Of a stretch of 64,000 nucleotides of DNA, positions 10,499 to 19,911 are shown piece after piece. The translations under genes were made by a program, and so were the position numbers. The stretch comes from Sulfuricurvum sp. (GTDB lineage Bacteria > Campylobacterota > Campylobacteria > Campylobacterales > Sulfurimonadaceae): the NCBI RefSeq assembly GCF_030691015.1, contig NZ_JAUYFF010000002.1, positions 1 through 64,000 on the forward strand. The letters run 5' to 3'. The notes beneath the pieces were generated by a model. It did not search any database. It was not told the DNA's origin and worked only from the letters and a program-made list of their open reading frames with translations. The stretch's first letter is position 1. Every line of letters begins with the position of its first letter.

Positions 10499-11761
10499 TT
10501 ACTCTTTTAATCTCTCAATTTTTGCGCCCAATGCGCGTAATTTTCCTTCTAAGTCTTCATATCCGCGATCAAGGTGATAGATACGGTGGACATTTGTTGT
10601 CCCCTCTGCTGCCATAGCGGCAAGTACGAGTGCGCTCGAAGCGCGCAAGTCGGTTGCCATGACATCGGCACCTGCAAGTTCACACGGCCCGATAACGGTG
10701 GCAGTATGACCGCTGAGTTTGATCTCGGCTCCAAGACGTTGCAATTCACTGACATGCATAAAGCGGTTTTCGAATAATCGCTCTTCGATGGTGCTGGCTC
10801 CCTTGGCAATCGTAGCAAGAGCTAAAAATTGTGCTTGCATATCGGTCGGGAATGCCGGATACTCTTGGGTGATAATATCGACGTGCTTGAGTTCGGTTGC
10901 GGGATGAATCGTCATCGTATTTTCTCCGCACTCGACGCGGCATCCCATTTGCTCTAACTTTGCCGTGACGGCATCGAGGTGATCGGGGCGTACACGCTCT
11001 AGCGTAATCGTAGAATTGGTGATAGCACCTGCACAGAGATAGGTTCCTGCTTCGATACGATCAGGGATAACTTCAAAATCAACCATCTCGATGGTTTTGC
11101 CCCCTGTACCGATGATGGTAAGTTCAGGTGTCCCGATTCCGTTGATGTCGATACCGCTATCACGGAGAATTTCGCACAGTTGAACCACTTCAGGCTCTTT
11201 AGCACAGTTGACAAGGACGGTTTTACCGTGAGCTAGTGCCGCCGCCATAACGATGTTGGCCGTTCCGGTAACGGTGATTTTATCGAAGATGATATGGGCA
11301 CCTTTGAGACCTTCAGGGGCTACGGCATGGACGTATCCTGCATGGATCGTGATCTGTGCTCCCATTTGCTCTAGTGCTTTAAGATGAAGGTCGATCGGGC
11401 GTTGACCGATGGCGCAGCCACCCGGAAGAGAGACTTCACAATGTCCAAAACGGGCAAGGAGCGGTCCAAGGACGAGAATAGAGGCGCGCATCGTTTTAAC
11501 GATATCGTAGTTTGCCATCGTGTGGCTAACGGTGGAGGTGTCTACATTGAGGACATGGTTCTCTAATGAACAGCTGGCACCGAGGTTTTGGAGAAGTTTT
11601 AGCAGGGTTTTAATATCGGCTACTTCGGGCATATTGGTGACTTTTAGCGGATTATGGGCTAAAAGTGCCAAGGTAATAAGTGGTAATGCGGCATTTTTTG
11701 CGCCGGAGATGGTAACGGTACCGCTAAGTTTAGTCGGCCCTTGAATTCGTAAATAGTCCAT
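10499..11761 (-). CDS. murA: UDP-N-acetylglucosamine 1-carboxyvinyltransferase
   Basis: [29 protein letters not shown]...[24 protein letters not shown]. Confidence 0.98.
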   Translation of the reverse strand: MDYLRIQGPTKLSGTVTISGAKNAALPLITLALLAHNPLKVTNMPEVADIKTLLKLLQNLGASCSLENHVLNVDTSTVSHTMANYDIVKTMRASILVLGPLLARFGHCEVSLPGGCAIGQRPIDLHLKALEQMGAQITIHAGYVHAVAPEGLKGAHIIFDKITVTGTANIVMAAALAHGKTVLVNCAKEPEVVQLCEILRDSGIDINGIGTPELTIIGTGGKTIEMVDFEVIPDRIEAGTYLCAGAITNSTITLERVRPDHLDAVTAKLEQMGCRVECGENTMTIHPATELKHVDIITQEYPAFPTDMQAQFLALATIAKGASTIEERLFENRFMHVSELQRLGAEIKLSGHTATVIGPCELAGADVMATDLRASSALVLAAMAAEGTTNVHRIYHLDRGYEDLEGKLRALGAKIERLKE

Positions 11762-11847
11762 TAAATTCCCACAAGTATAAAAGTTTGATATTATAAGTCA
11801 ACATAGGTTAAAATTATCAAAATATAGCGATACTCGAAGGAGAAAAT

Positions 11848-12282
11848 GTGAGTTCGGCACTCGATCGTCTGAAAAACCTGACGGCACAGATCTCCAGCTA
11901 TGAGTTAGAACGCAAAAGCAACCTCAAATCACTCGAAGAGCTGTACCTAAAACTGGGGATTCATACCAAAGTCGGAGAGTTTGATGCGTTGTTTGAGTTT
12001 AAAGCGATTAACCTCTCGGGATTATCGCTAGGCGATGATGATTTAGGGGGCATTAAAGAGGGTAAATACGCGCAAATCATTGCGATTATCTACGATAAAG
12101 AGGCTAAAGTCAAAAATAAAAATATTTCACTGGCCTATTACGGACGTGCCGAAAAACTGAGTGCACCCTTGAAGAGAGATATTATCGCGTTTGTATTGGG
12201 GTGGCGTTTTGAAAAAAGCTTCCGTACGTTAGAGCACTATCATAATCTAATGGCGACACTTAAATCTTTTCCGACCGAGTAG
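11848..12282 (+). CDS. conserved hypothetical protein (GTG start)
   Basis: 144-aa ORF preceded by GAAGGAGAAAAT; 3 bp upstream of the following exonuclease-like gene; no family recognised. Confidence 0.7.
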   Translation: MSSALDRLKNLTAQISSYELERKSNLKSLEELYLKLGIHTKVGEFDALFEFKAINLSGLSLGDDDLGGIKEGKYAQIIAIIYDKEAKVKNKNISLAYYGRAEKLSAPLKRDIIAFVLGWRFEKSFRTLEHYHNLMATLKSFPTE

Positions 12283-12285
12283 AAC

Positions 12286-12984
12286 GTGATTTTTCTCGAT
12301 ACGGAAACAACAGGGTTAGAGGTCAAAGACAGAATCTGCGCTCTGGGGATTATTGAGGGGAAATCCACCCATTTTGAGTTGATCAATCCCGGAAAAAAAA
12401 TCCCTCCCGCCGCTTCGGCGATCCATCAAATCACGAATGAGATGGTGAGTGATGCTCCCTCATTTTCCCAATCCTTTAGTGCCGAACAACTCAAAAGCTT
12501 CAATACTCCTGAGAATATTTTAGTGTCGCATAATGCCCCGTTTGAACTTTCGATGCTCCAAAAAGAGGGAGTGACATGGCAGGGGAGCGTTATCGATACC
12601 CTTAAATGTTCCAAATCGCTGATGGATGATTTGGAGGGGTATAGTCTTCAATTTTTACGGTATGAGCTGAGACTCTATCGTGAGGAGGGGAGGGTGTTTC
12701 AAGAGCATGGGGTATCGCTCGTTCCTCATCATGCTCTAAGTGACGCGCTCCATACGAAAATGGTCTTGGAGTATCTTCTCGATTTGGCGGATATTGAGAA
12801 GCTGATCGAGATATCCAAAAGCCATGTTCTTCTGAGCCGTTTGCCGTTTGGGAAATACGCCAAAAAGAGGATCGAAGAGATCGCCCTCAAAGACCCCGCC
12901 TATCTGAAGTGGATGCTGGAGAGTGTGATGGATATGGACGAAGATCTTCGCTACAGTATCGAGCACTATTTATTGCAGTCGTAA
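12286..12984 (+). CDS. DnaQ-like 3'-5' exonuclease (GTG start)
   Basis: FLDTETTGLEVKDRICALGIIE ExoI motif; VSHNAPFELSML ExoII; HHALSDALHTKMV ExoIII. Confidence 0.88.
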   Translation: MIFLDTETTGLEVKDRICALGIIEGKSTHFELINPGKKIPPAASAIHQITNEMVSDAPSFSQSFSAEQLKSFNTPENILVSHNAPFELSMLQKEGVTWQGSVIDTLKCSKSLMDDLEGYSLQFLRYELRLYREEGRVFQEHGVSLVPHHALSDALHTKMVLEYLLDLADIEKLIEISKSHVLLSRLPFGKYAKKRIEEIALKDPAYLKWMLESVMDMDEDLRYSIEHYLLQS

Positions 12985-13392
12985 TTATTTAAACGCAACA
13001 CCGCTATAGCGATCATGCACCCATTCCGCAACGGCTTGGCGCTCCTCTTCGCTGAGTTTCCCTTTTAACGAGGGCATAATCCCGAATTTTTCAATTGCCA
13101 TCGGATGGCACATGCTGTATTGGACGCTCGGGTTTTCGATGTAGTCTTTTATAAATGCGATAATAACACGCCGTTTGACATCGTCATCATCGTCGCTGAT
13201 AACGATATTTTCTTTGAGGCGATTGGAGACTTCGACCATCGGGGGAGCTTTGAGGGTGTGAAGCACTCTCATCACCTCTTTTTTCTCCATTATTTCGACA
13301 TGGCATTGCATACAGTGTTTCTGGTAGACGCTGTATCCCTCGGCTCCGTATACCCCAAGTGCCGTGAAAAGTATGATCAACAGTTTATTCAT
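12985..13392 (-). CDS. monohaem cytochrome c-type protein (start at MNKLLII rather than ORF start 13482)
   Basis: Signal peptide MNKLLIILFTALGVYGAEG followed by CMQCH haem motif; ATGA overlap with the upstream gene. Confidence 0.8.
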   Translation of the reverse strand: MNKLLIILFTALGVYGAEGYSVYQKHCMQCHVEIMEKKEVMRVLHTLKAPPMVEVSNRLKENIVISDDDDDVKRRVIIAFIKDYIENPSVQYSMCHPMAIEKFGIMPSLKGKLSEEERQAVAEWVHDRYSGVAFK

Positions 13393-14021
13393 TCGGCTTC
13401 TCTTTGATCGCTTATACGTGTTTGTATAAGGCGGGGATCTTCTGCAAAATCGATCAGAATCGTTTTTACCCGCTCTTGCCATGCGGATCGAAACAATTCG
13501 GATATCTGCTCATCTGCTTGATTTGAGAGTGTCATTTGGAGCCAAGATGCCATTTGCGGATCAATGGGGACAATGGTCGGATTGTAGGTTAATACAACAC
13601 GTTTACCGCTGTCAAGACGCTCTAATACCATATCTTCTATCATCTCTGGTCCAAAAAAGAGGAGGTTGCGACGATCGAATTTTCCGCCCAATCCGTGAAA
13701 TCCTCCCGTATCTGTTGCACCCGTAATCATGGAAGCTACATTGGCGATGACCCCTACGACACCCTCTCCGAGATTCCCTTTGATCGTGACACGAATCTCA
13801 CCTCGAACGGGAGTTTTATCACCGTATAAAAGAGTTAGTCCTTTGAGAAGCATGAGATATGCTCCCGCAACTGTTGGGCAGGAGTGTCCGGCTAATTTGA
13901 CAACATCGCCATATTCGTAGTGCACTATCCCTTTTTGTGCAGCTCCGAGCATCTCGGAGAGCGGGTCATAAAGAGTTATTTTGGGGACAGATTGAAAAAA
14001 TAACGGACTTGAATGCATCAT
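13389..14021 (-). CDS. FmdE-like (formylmethanofuran dehydrogenase subunit E-type) domain protein
   Basis: KLAGHSCPTVAGAYLMLLKGL resembles the GHxCP motif of FmdE domains. Confidence 0.55.
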   Translation of the reverse strand: MMHSSPLFFQSVPKITLYDPLSEMLGAAQKGIVHYEYGDVVKLAGHSCPTVAGAYLMLLKGLTLLYGDKTPVRGEIRVTIKGNLGEGVVGVIANVASMITGATDTGGFHGLGGKFDRRNLLFFGPEMIEDMVLERLDSGKRVVLTYNPTIVPIDPQMASWLQMTLSNQADEQISELFRSAWQERVKTILIDFAEDPRLIQTRISDQREAE

Positions 14022-14085
14022 GTATCCTTTAAAATGGATCGAAAATATAATTTTTATATTATAGAAATTTTAGGGAGCAATTCTC

Positions 14086-14099
14086 TTGACATAAATCAA
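14086..14099. promoter_or_regulatory. Crp/Fnr-type box TTGACATAAATCAA
   Basis: Near-perfect match to TTGAY-N4-RTCAA; lies between divergent genes at 14021(-) and 14205(+). Confidence 0.65.
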
Positions 14100-14204
14100 T
14101 GATTTGAAAACGGTGTATGCGTTATACTCTGATAATTTTAAGATGCCTGCAGAATCACAAATTTTGACAAGTTATTTACACTTTTTTTAGACAAAAGGAT
14201 AGAC

Positions 14205-15950
14205 GTGAGTGAAAAAAGATTAAATAAACGTGAGCGGCATAAAGCTTCCCTTTCCCCCTTTGAGTATTATCCACAAATAGAAGCACTCGATTTTAACGCT
14301 ATCAGCGAGGGAGACAGCTTTTATCTGCAGGACTTCGGTATCTTTAATAATCCGTTGGCGGATGAAGAATATACCCTTCGACTACGTATTACTGCCGGTC
14401 GGATTAGTACGGCGCAATTGATAGCTATCGCCGAGATCGTTAAAAGTCATGCGCTTGAGATCATTCTGACGGCACGCTCCGGGATACAGTTGCATGGGTT
14501 GAGCAGTGAAAATGTCCTTAGCGTTTATAAACAGATTAATGCACTGGGGATCTCTACGTGGCAAACGTTTGGGGATAATGTTCGCAATATCGTTACCGAT
14601 GTTTATGACGGACAAGGCCGCTTTAGTGTGATTGAGACATATCCTCTGATTATGCAAATGGAGAAGTATTTTTTAAAAACGCCTCATCTTGTGGGAATGT
14701 TGCCGCGCAGATTGTCTACCGGTATCTCGGGAACTTCAGCAAATGTTAGCTCGTTTTTTGCCAACGATCTCTATTTTGCATTAGCAAAGAAAGAGGATCG
14801 ATTCGGTTTTAATGTCTACATGGGGGGAAAAAATACCGAGGTTGCCCGCAGTGCTGATATTTTTTTGCCCCCTGAAGCGGTTGTCTCTTTTTTTAGTGCA
14901 TTTGTTGAAACATTTAACAAACACGGATCACGGTTCACCCGCTCCCGTACCCGTCTTTTTTATCTTCTTGGAGATATCGGATTGGATACGTTTAAAGAGC
15001 ATATCGCGCAGGTGTATCAAACATCGTGGGAATCTGAAGGAACTTTGGTACTCCAAAAGAGGGAATTTAGTCAGTATGAGAGGCTCAACAACGGAAGCTA
15101 TGCGTTTTGTTACGAAACCGATTTTGGACGTATCACTCCTGAAGAGCTCTTGAATATTGCAGCGTTTGTCGACGCATGCGGGGGAGAAGTGCGTTTGAGT
15201 ACGGATCATAACCTCTACCTAATAGGTCTTCCTGAACCTACGGTGCCTTTTGGCTCTCTCAAAGAGAGTGAAACGGTTGTTGCGTGTGCCGGAAGTCATT
15301 ATTGTCCTTATTCCTTTTGGAATATCAAAGACGAAGCCGCGCTGCTTCCTCTGAAAGCCATTAAAAAACATCGTATTCAAGTCGGTATATCAGGGTGTGC
15401 AAAAGGGTGCAGCCGGCATCAGCATTGCGATATCGGGCTGATCGGATTGCGTACCGGAAATTTTGGTGAGGCAGATAAAGGGGTTCGTATCTATATCGGA
15501 GCCGAACATACCCATGGCACAGGCGTCGGGCGAGAACTTTTTGAAATGGTTCCGTTGGAACATCTTTCAGCAGTGCTGGAACTTATCATACGAGAATATG
15601 AGATGAGCGGATATGAGAATTTTGAATTATTTTCAATGCACAGGCTAAATCGTTATACCATAGAGTTTTTGTCGTTATGGTTTTTGGCACAATTGGATAC
15701 AGGTTCGACCCTTTCTCTTTCTGATGTGACTCTTCCACAATGCAGCGTGGAAGAAGAGGTGTTTAACGGAGAAAAAGAGCTGTTTGAAGAGTGTTTTATG
15801 CATGAGCCGTTTTTGTCTCTTATCGAGGATGACTTTAAGGATGCCATCCGTTATATGAGTAAAAAAGTATGGGTAGTCAGTACAACGGAGAGTGCAATCG
15901 CTCCTCAAATCAAGAGGTTGCTAACCGCTACAAAATACTGGGAACGTTAG
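14205..15950 (+). CDS. siroheme/4Fe-4S nitrite/sulfite reductase-family protein (NirA/CobG-like)
   Basis: CX5C + CX3C ligand pattern (CAGSHYCPYSFW ... ISGCAKGCSRHQHCDIGLIG) and ferredoxin-like half-domain repeats (LTARSGIQLHGL). Confidence 0.82.
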   Translation: MSEKRLNKRERHKASLSPFEYYPQIEALDFNAISEGDSFYLQDFGIFNNPLADEEYTLRLRITAGRISTAQLIAIAEIVKSHALEIILTARSGIQLHGLSSENVLSVYKQINALGISTWQTFGDNVRNIVTDVYDGQGRFSVIETYPLIMQMEKYFLKTPHLVGMLPRRLSTGISGTSANVSSFFANDLYFALAKKEDRFGFNVYMGGKNTEVARSADIFLPPEAVVSFFSAFVETFNKHGSRFTRSRTRLFYLLGDIGLDTFKEHIAQVYQTSWESEGTLVLQKREFSQYERLNNGSYAFCYETDFGRITPEELLNIAAFVDACGGEVRLSTDHNLYLIGLPEPTVPFGSLKESETVVACAGSHYCPYSFWNIKDEAALLPLKAIKKHRIQVGISGCAKGCSRHQHCDIGLIGLRTGNFGEADKGVRIYIGAEHTHGTGVGRELFEMVPLEHLSAVLELIIREYEMSGYENFELFSMHRLNRYTIEFLSLWFLAQLDTGSTLSLSDVTLPQCSVEEEVFNGEKELFEECFMHEPFLSLIEDDFKDAIRYMSKKVWVVSTTESAIAPQIKRLLTATKYWER

Positions 15951-15962
15951 CGGATCATATTG

Positions 15963-16046
15963 AGGAGTTGGGTCAAACAGTACAGTGCTTTGAATCGAAG
16001 CTAGATGAAGGAGGTCATTTTTGCTGTACTGTTTGAACCAACCCCT
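15963..16046. repeat. long imperfect inverted repeat with ~38-nt spacer
   Basis: TTGGGTCAAACAGTACAG (15968-15985) pairs with CTGTACTGTTTGAACCAA (16024-16041) with a single mismatch; pairing extends outward (AGGAG/CCCCT, one mismatch). Confidence 0.85.
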
Positions 16047-16114
16047 GATGGGGGAAGGTTTTTTTATGGTACGACAATTATAGATGTTTGTGAGGGTAAT
16101 GTCTTTGATATAGG

Positions 16115-18805
16115 TCAAAGATCTGAATGATTATTCAAGAGCATAGCGTGCATATCATCTTTGGATAAAGGTTTTGAAAATAAATACCCTTGATAATGAA
16201 TACCGCCGATAGATTGGAGGATCGTATGTTGTTCCGATAGTTCAACCCCTTCGGCTACAATCTCCAATCCAAGGACTTCCGCCATGGTAATGATGGCACG
16301 GACGAGCGCAGAAGCATGCGAATCATTGTTCATATTTCGGATAAACGACTGATCGATCTTTAATTCATCAAAAGGAAAACTGTTCAGATAGGATAAGGAT
16401 GAATAGCCTGTTCCGAAATCATCAAGAGAAAATGTAAATCCATGTGATTTAAGACGATGCATAATGTTCTGAATTTTTTCAATATCATTGATCAGCAATG
16501 ACTCTGTCACTTCCAAACGAAGGCGCGAAGGAGAGACTGAGTAGGTAGTTACATTCTCTAATAATACGGTCGTAAACGATTCGTCCAAAAATTGTTTCGG
16601 GCTGATATTGATCGACAAAGTCCAATTTTTTTGGTGAGAATCATGACTCCACTCTTGGAGCGTTCTGCATGCTTCGGCTATAATCCACTTTCCTATTTCC
16701 GTTATAAAACCGTTTTCTTCGGCAATCGGGATAAATTCGGTGGGGGAGATGATCCCTCTCTCCGGATGAAACCATCGAATGAGCGCTTCTGCTCCGCTTA
16801 CTTCGTTTTGATGGTTGTATTGAAGCTGATAAAAGAGTTGAAACTGGTTCTCTTCCAGTGCATTAAAGAGTACTTTTTCGCACTCTAATTTTTTCAACAT
16901 TTTTTGCTGAAGTGCGGAATCGAAGAAACGAAACGTATTTTTCCCCGACTCTTTGGCACTATACATGGCCGTATCCGCCTGCGCTAAAATCTCATTTACG
17001 GTCTGTTTGTAATCATGTAAAATTGCAATCCCGATGCTTCCAGTGATGAAAAATAGCTCTTCGTGTATTTCGAACGGTTTTTGAAGTGAGAGAGATATTT
17101 TGCTCCCGATATCGGATGCGATTTTGAAAGCATGATCGCGAGAAGAGCCTAAATCTTCAATCAAAATAACAAACTCATCCCCCCCTAAACGGGCTACGGT
17201 ATCCTCACCACGTGTCGCTTCGAGGAGACGGTTTCCCGCTTCTTTTAATAAGTCATCGCCTACGAGATGTCCTTTGGTATCGTTAACAATTTTAAAATTG
17301 TCCAAATCGATAAACGCCACCATACTGTAGGTTTGATTTCTTTCATTTTTTAGGAGAGCATGTTCCAAACGTTCCAGAAGCAATCGGCGGTTGGGGAGCT
17401 GTGTCAGGGGATCGTAAAAGGCCAATCGATAGATTCGCTCTTCATTCTCTTTTTTAGCCGTTATATCGGAAAAAATGCCTACATAATGGGTGATTTTTCG
17501 ATATTCGTCTCGTACGGCGGAGATGCTTAAATATTCCGGATAAATTTCTCCGTTCTTACGACGATTGTAGATTTCCCCGTTCCAAAATCCTTTGTTAATG
17601 AGCGAATTCCACATATCTTTATAAAACTGGTTATTGTTAAGCCCTGATTTTAAGAGTGCCGGAGTGAGGCCCAAAACTTCCGATTCGCTGTAGCCGCTGA
17701 TTGCCTCAAATGCCGGATTGACCCGAATGATTTTTCCGTTTATATCGGCAACCAATACCCCTTCATTGGAGTCAAAAACGACCGAAGATATTCGCAAGGT
17801 ATTGATCATGGCAAACATTTGCTGAACTAAATAAATTGCCCCTAAAAGCATAAAAAATCCGTACGTAAAAGAGCCGACTAAAAAAATTTCATGTTTCAAA
17901 AGCGTTTTTTTCTCTAATTGGGATAAATCCTCTTCGAGCAGCTGATCAAATTTTTCATGCAGTGTTTTTAAGTGATCGATATTAACCGTCATATGGTTAA
18001 ACCATTTTGTGGCTCCCATCGAAAAATTACCGCTGAGGGCTTGTTCATAAATGCGATGAGAATCTTGGAATAATTTATGGGAAAAAAAAGCATTGTATAA
18101 CGTCCGTTCGTTATTGGATGCTTTGTCAAAGAACGATTGCTTACAACTTTGATGGATGGCATGCACCGAAATCGCTTTTTCGTACATACCGGGATCAAAT
18201 CGTTTGGCTGCAAAAACATTGGCGAGAGTACCTCGCTCGATGGCTGCTTTTTCTGTACATTCTACGAGCAAGGTGTTGTCGTATAAGCGCAGTGCAATCT
18301 CACGGGTCGGTGCTGATTTGGCCGATAATGGGAGTAATCCTAGAAAATTTGCATTCAATTCGGTATAGAAATCGATCTCCTCGGAGGCAGTGATCTCAAG
18401 ATTGATGACCTGTTCACGGATATCACCGAGTTGCCTTTGTTTGTCGATAGATGTTTTAATGGATTGATGGAACTTCTCCGGTAAAGAGTAGCGGCTTAAG
18501 GTTCTTATTCTCTGAAGGAGTGCTAAAAACTTTTTATCACTGATAAGCCGCTGTTTCATCAAACTCGATTTAAACTGCATATCTCCATTTGATCCAAGGT
18601 ATGCGGCACTTAACCCCCGCTCTTTTTGAGATTCATGGACGAAATCACCTACACTTTGTGAAAACTGAATCAATGCGCGTGTTTGAGAGTAAGAGCGTTT
18701 TGTCTCATGATAGGCTACCCATTCGATCCCTAAAATGTAAAAATTCCATATACCGATGACAACACCCAATAAAATCAAACCTATTCTGATATGAAATTTA
18801 TTCAT
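16115..18805 (-). CDS. NIT-like (nitrate/nitrite-sensing) domain - PAS - GGDEF - EAL protein
   Basis: N-terminal TM then FVHESQKERGLSAAYLGSNG (NIT-like), second TM, PAS (VFDSNEGVLVADINGKIIRVNPAFEAISGYSESEV), intact RLGGDEFVILIED and GAEALIRW. Confidence 0.88.
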   Translation of the reverse strand: MNKFHIRIGLILLGVVIGIWNFYILGIEWVAYHETKRSYSQTRALIQFSQSVGDFVHESQKERGLSAAYLGSNGDMQFKSSLMKQRLISDKKFLALLQRIRTLSRYSLPEKFHQSIKTSIDKQRQLGDIREQVINLEITASEEIDFYTELNANFLGLLPLSAKSAPTREIALRLYDNTLLVECTEKAAIERGTLANVFAAKRFDPGMYEKAISVHAIHQSCKQSFFDKASNNERTLYNAFFSHKLFQDSHRIYEQALSGNFSMGATKWFNHMTVNIDHLKTLHEKFDQLLEEDLSQLEKKTLLKHEIFLVGSFTYGFFMLLGAIYLVQQMFAMINTLRISSVVFDSNEGVLVADINGKIIRVNPAFEAISGYSESEVLGLTPALLKSGLNNNQFYKDMWNSLINKGFWNGEIYNRRKNGEIYPEYLSISAVRDEYRKITHYVGIFSDITAKKENEERIYRLAFYDPLTQLPNRRLLLERLEHALLKNERNQTYSMVAFIDLDNFKIVNDTKGHLVGDDLLKEAGNRLLEATRGEDTVARLGGDEFVILIEDLGSSRDHAFKIASDIGSKISLSLQKPFEIHEELFFITGSIGIAILHDYKQTVNEILAQADTAMYSAKESGKNTFRFFDSALQQKMLKKLECEKVLFNALEENQFQLFYQLQYNHQNEVSGAEALIRWFHPERGIISPTEFIPIAEENGFITEIGKWIIAEACRTLQEWSHDSHQKNWTLSINISPKQFLDESFTTVLLENVTTYSVSPSRLRLEVTESLLINDIEKIQNIMHRLKSHGFTFSLDDFGTGYSSLSYLNSFPFDELKIDQSFIRNMNNDSHASALVRAIITMAEVLGLEIVAEGVELSEQHTILQSIGGIHYQGYLFSKPLSKDDMHAMLLNNHSDL

Positions 18806-18811
18806 ACTATT

Positions 18812-19777
18812 TTATCCTCCGGTACGGTAAAAAGCACGGGAAGAAACCTCATTTGTATCAACTCCCCAGAGATTTTTTTCAGGCTTGTTATCGACGACTG
18901 CCGCCAAAATTTTGGCTGCTTCTCGGGTGTCTCCGCACCGAATAGCCTCTTTAATATTTTTGGCTCCCTCGAAATAGAGGCATCCGATCAGATCGCCTTC
19001 CGCACTTAGGCGAAGACGATCACATGTCGCACAAAAGTCGTGACGATGCGGCTCAATCGTTCCGAAACGGTAGCCGTCCGATGTTTCATAAAGATTGGCC
19101 GGCCCTGACTTTATACTTGAGACGGAGGTAAAGGGTGTATGGCGCGAAAGAGTTTCGAGAATTTTATCACTGCGCAGTCCCGAAATGGTATTGGAGGCAT
19201 AGCTGTTTTCCATATATTCAATGTAGCGTATTTGTGCGCCGATCTCTTTGGCATAATCAAACAACGTTGTGATTTCATGCTCATTAATGCCCCGTAAAAT
19301 GACACTGTTGATTTTCACGGAGAGTCCTGCTGAAACGGCCGCTTCAATCCCTTTTAGTACCTGAGATAGAACATCTTTTTGGGCAATATAATGAAGGGTT
19401 TCCGTTTCCAGTGAATCGAGGGAGATATTTATCCTCTTTAATCCCGCACGTTTGAGTTTATGGGCAATCGCGGGGAGGAGATAGCCGTTGCTCGTGAGAC
19501 CGATATCGACTTCGGGAGCATACGTGTGAATCATCGAAATCAATTCATCGAGATTTTCTCTCGTTGTCGGTTCTCCGCCGGTTATACGGATTTTGCGGAT
19601 ACCGCTGTCGATACCGATCTTAATGAAGGCAAAGAGCTCCTCATAGCTGAGAAGATTCTCTTTGGGAACCCAGCTAAAGGGTTTCTCAGCCATACAATAG
19701 CGACAACGGAAGTTGCACCGCTCGGTAACGGATACTCGCAAATAGGTCACTTCTCTACCGAAGGGGTCTCGTAACAT
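18812..19777 (-). CDS. moaA: GTP 3',8-cyclase (molybdenum cofactor biosynthesis)
   Basis: Radical SAM CNFRCRYCMAEKPF; GGEPTTRENL; C-terminal CATCDRLRLSAEGDLIGCLY. Confidence 0.97.
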   Translation of the reverse strand: MLRDPFGREVTYLRVSVTERCNFRCRYCMAEKPFSWVPKENLLSYEELFAFIKIGIDSGIRKIRITGGEPTTRENLDELISMIHTYAPEVDIGLTSNGYLLPAIAHKLKRAGLKRINISLDSLETETLHYIAQKDVLSQVLKGIEAAVSAGLSVKINSVILRGINEHEITTLFDYAKEIGAQIRYIEYMENSYASNTISGLRSDKILETLSRHTPFTSVSSIKSGPANLYETSDGYRFGTIEPHRHDFCATCDRLRLSAEGDLIGCLYFEGAKNIKEAIRCGDTREAAKILAAVVDNKPEKNLWGVDTNEVSSRAFYRTGG

Positions 19778-19839
19778 AATTTGAACCTTTTTAGAGAACT
19801 TTAGAATTCAATAGTAACGTATCGTACTGCCCAAAGCAC

Positions 19840-19853
19840 TTGATATAAATCAA
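19840..19853. promoter_or_regulatory. perfect FNR-type box TTGATATAAATCAA
   Basis: Exact TTGAT-N4-ATCAA in the divergent moaA / Crp-family regulator intergenic region. Confidence 0.72.
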
Positions 19854-19911
19854 GCCGATAGGGGTAGCCTTGTGCTACTATAATTTAAAATAATAAAAAG
19901 GGGAATGCGGT

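Noticed and set aside
16105-16118. Sixth Crp/Fnr-like box TTGATATAGGTCAA
   Set aside because: It lies at the 3' end of the NIT-GGDEF-EAL gene in a convergent region, not near a promoter; possibly chance, so it was not counted in the regulon.
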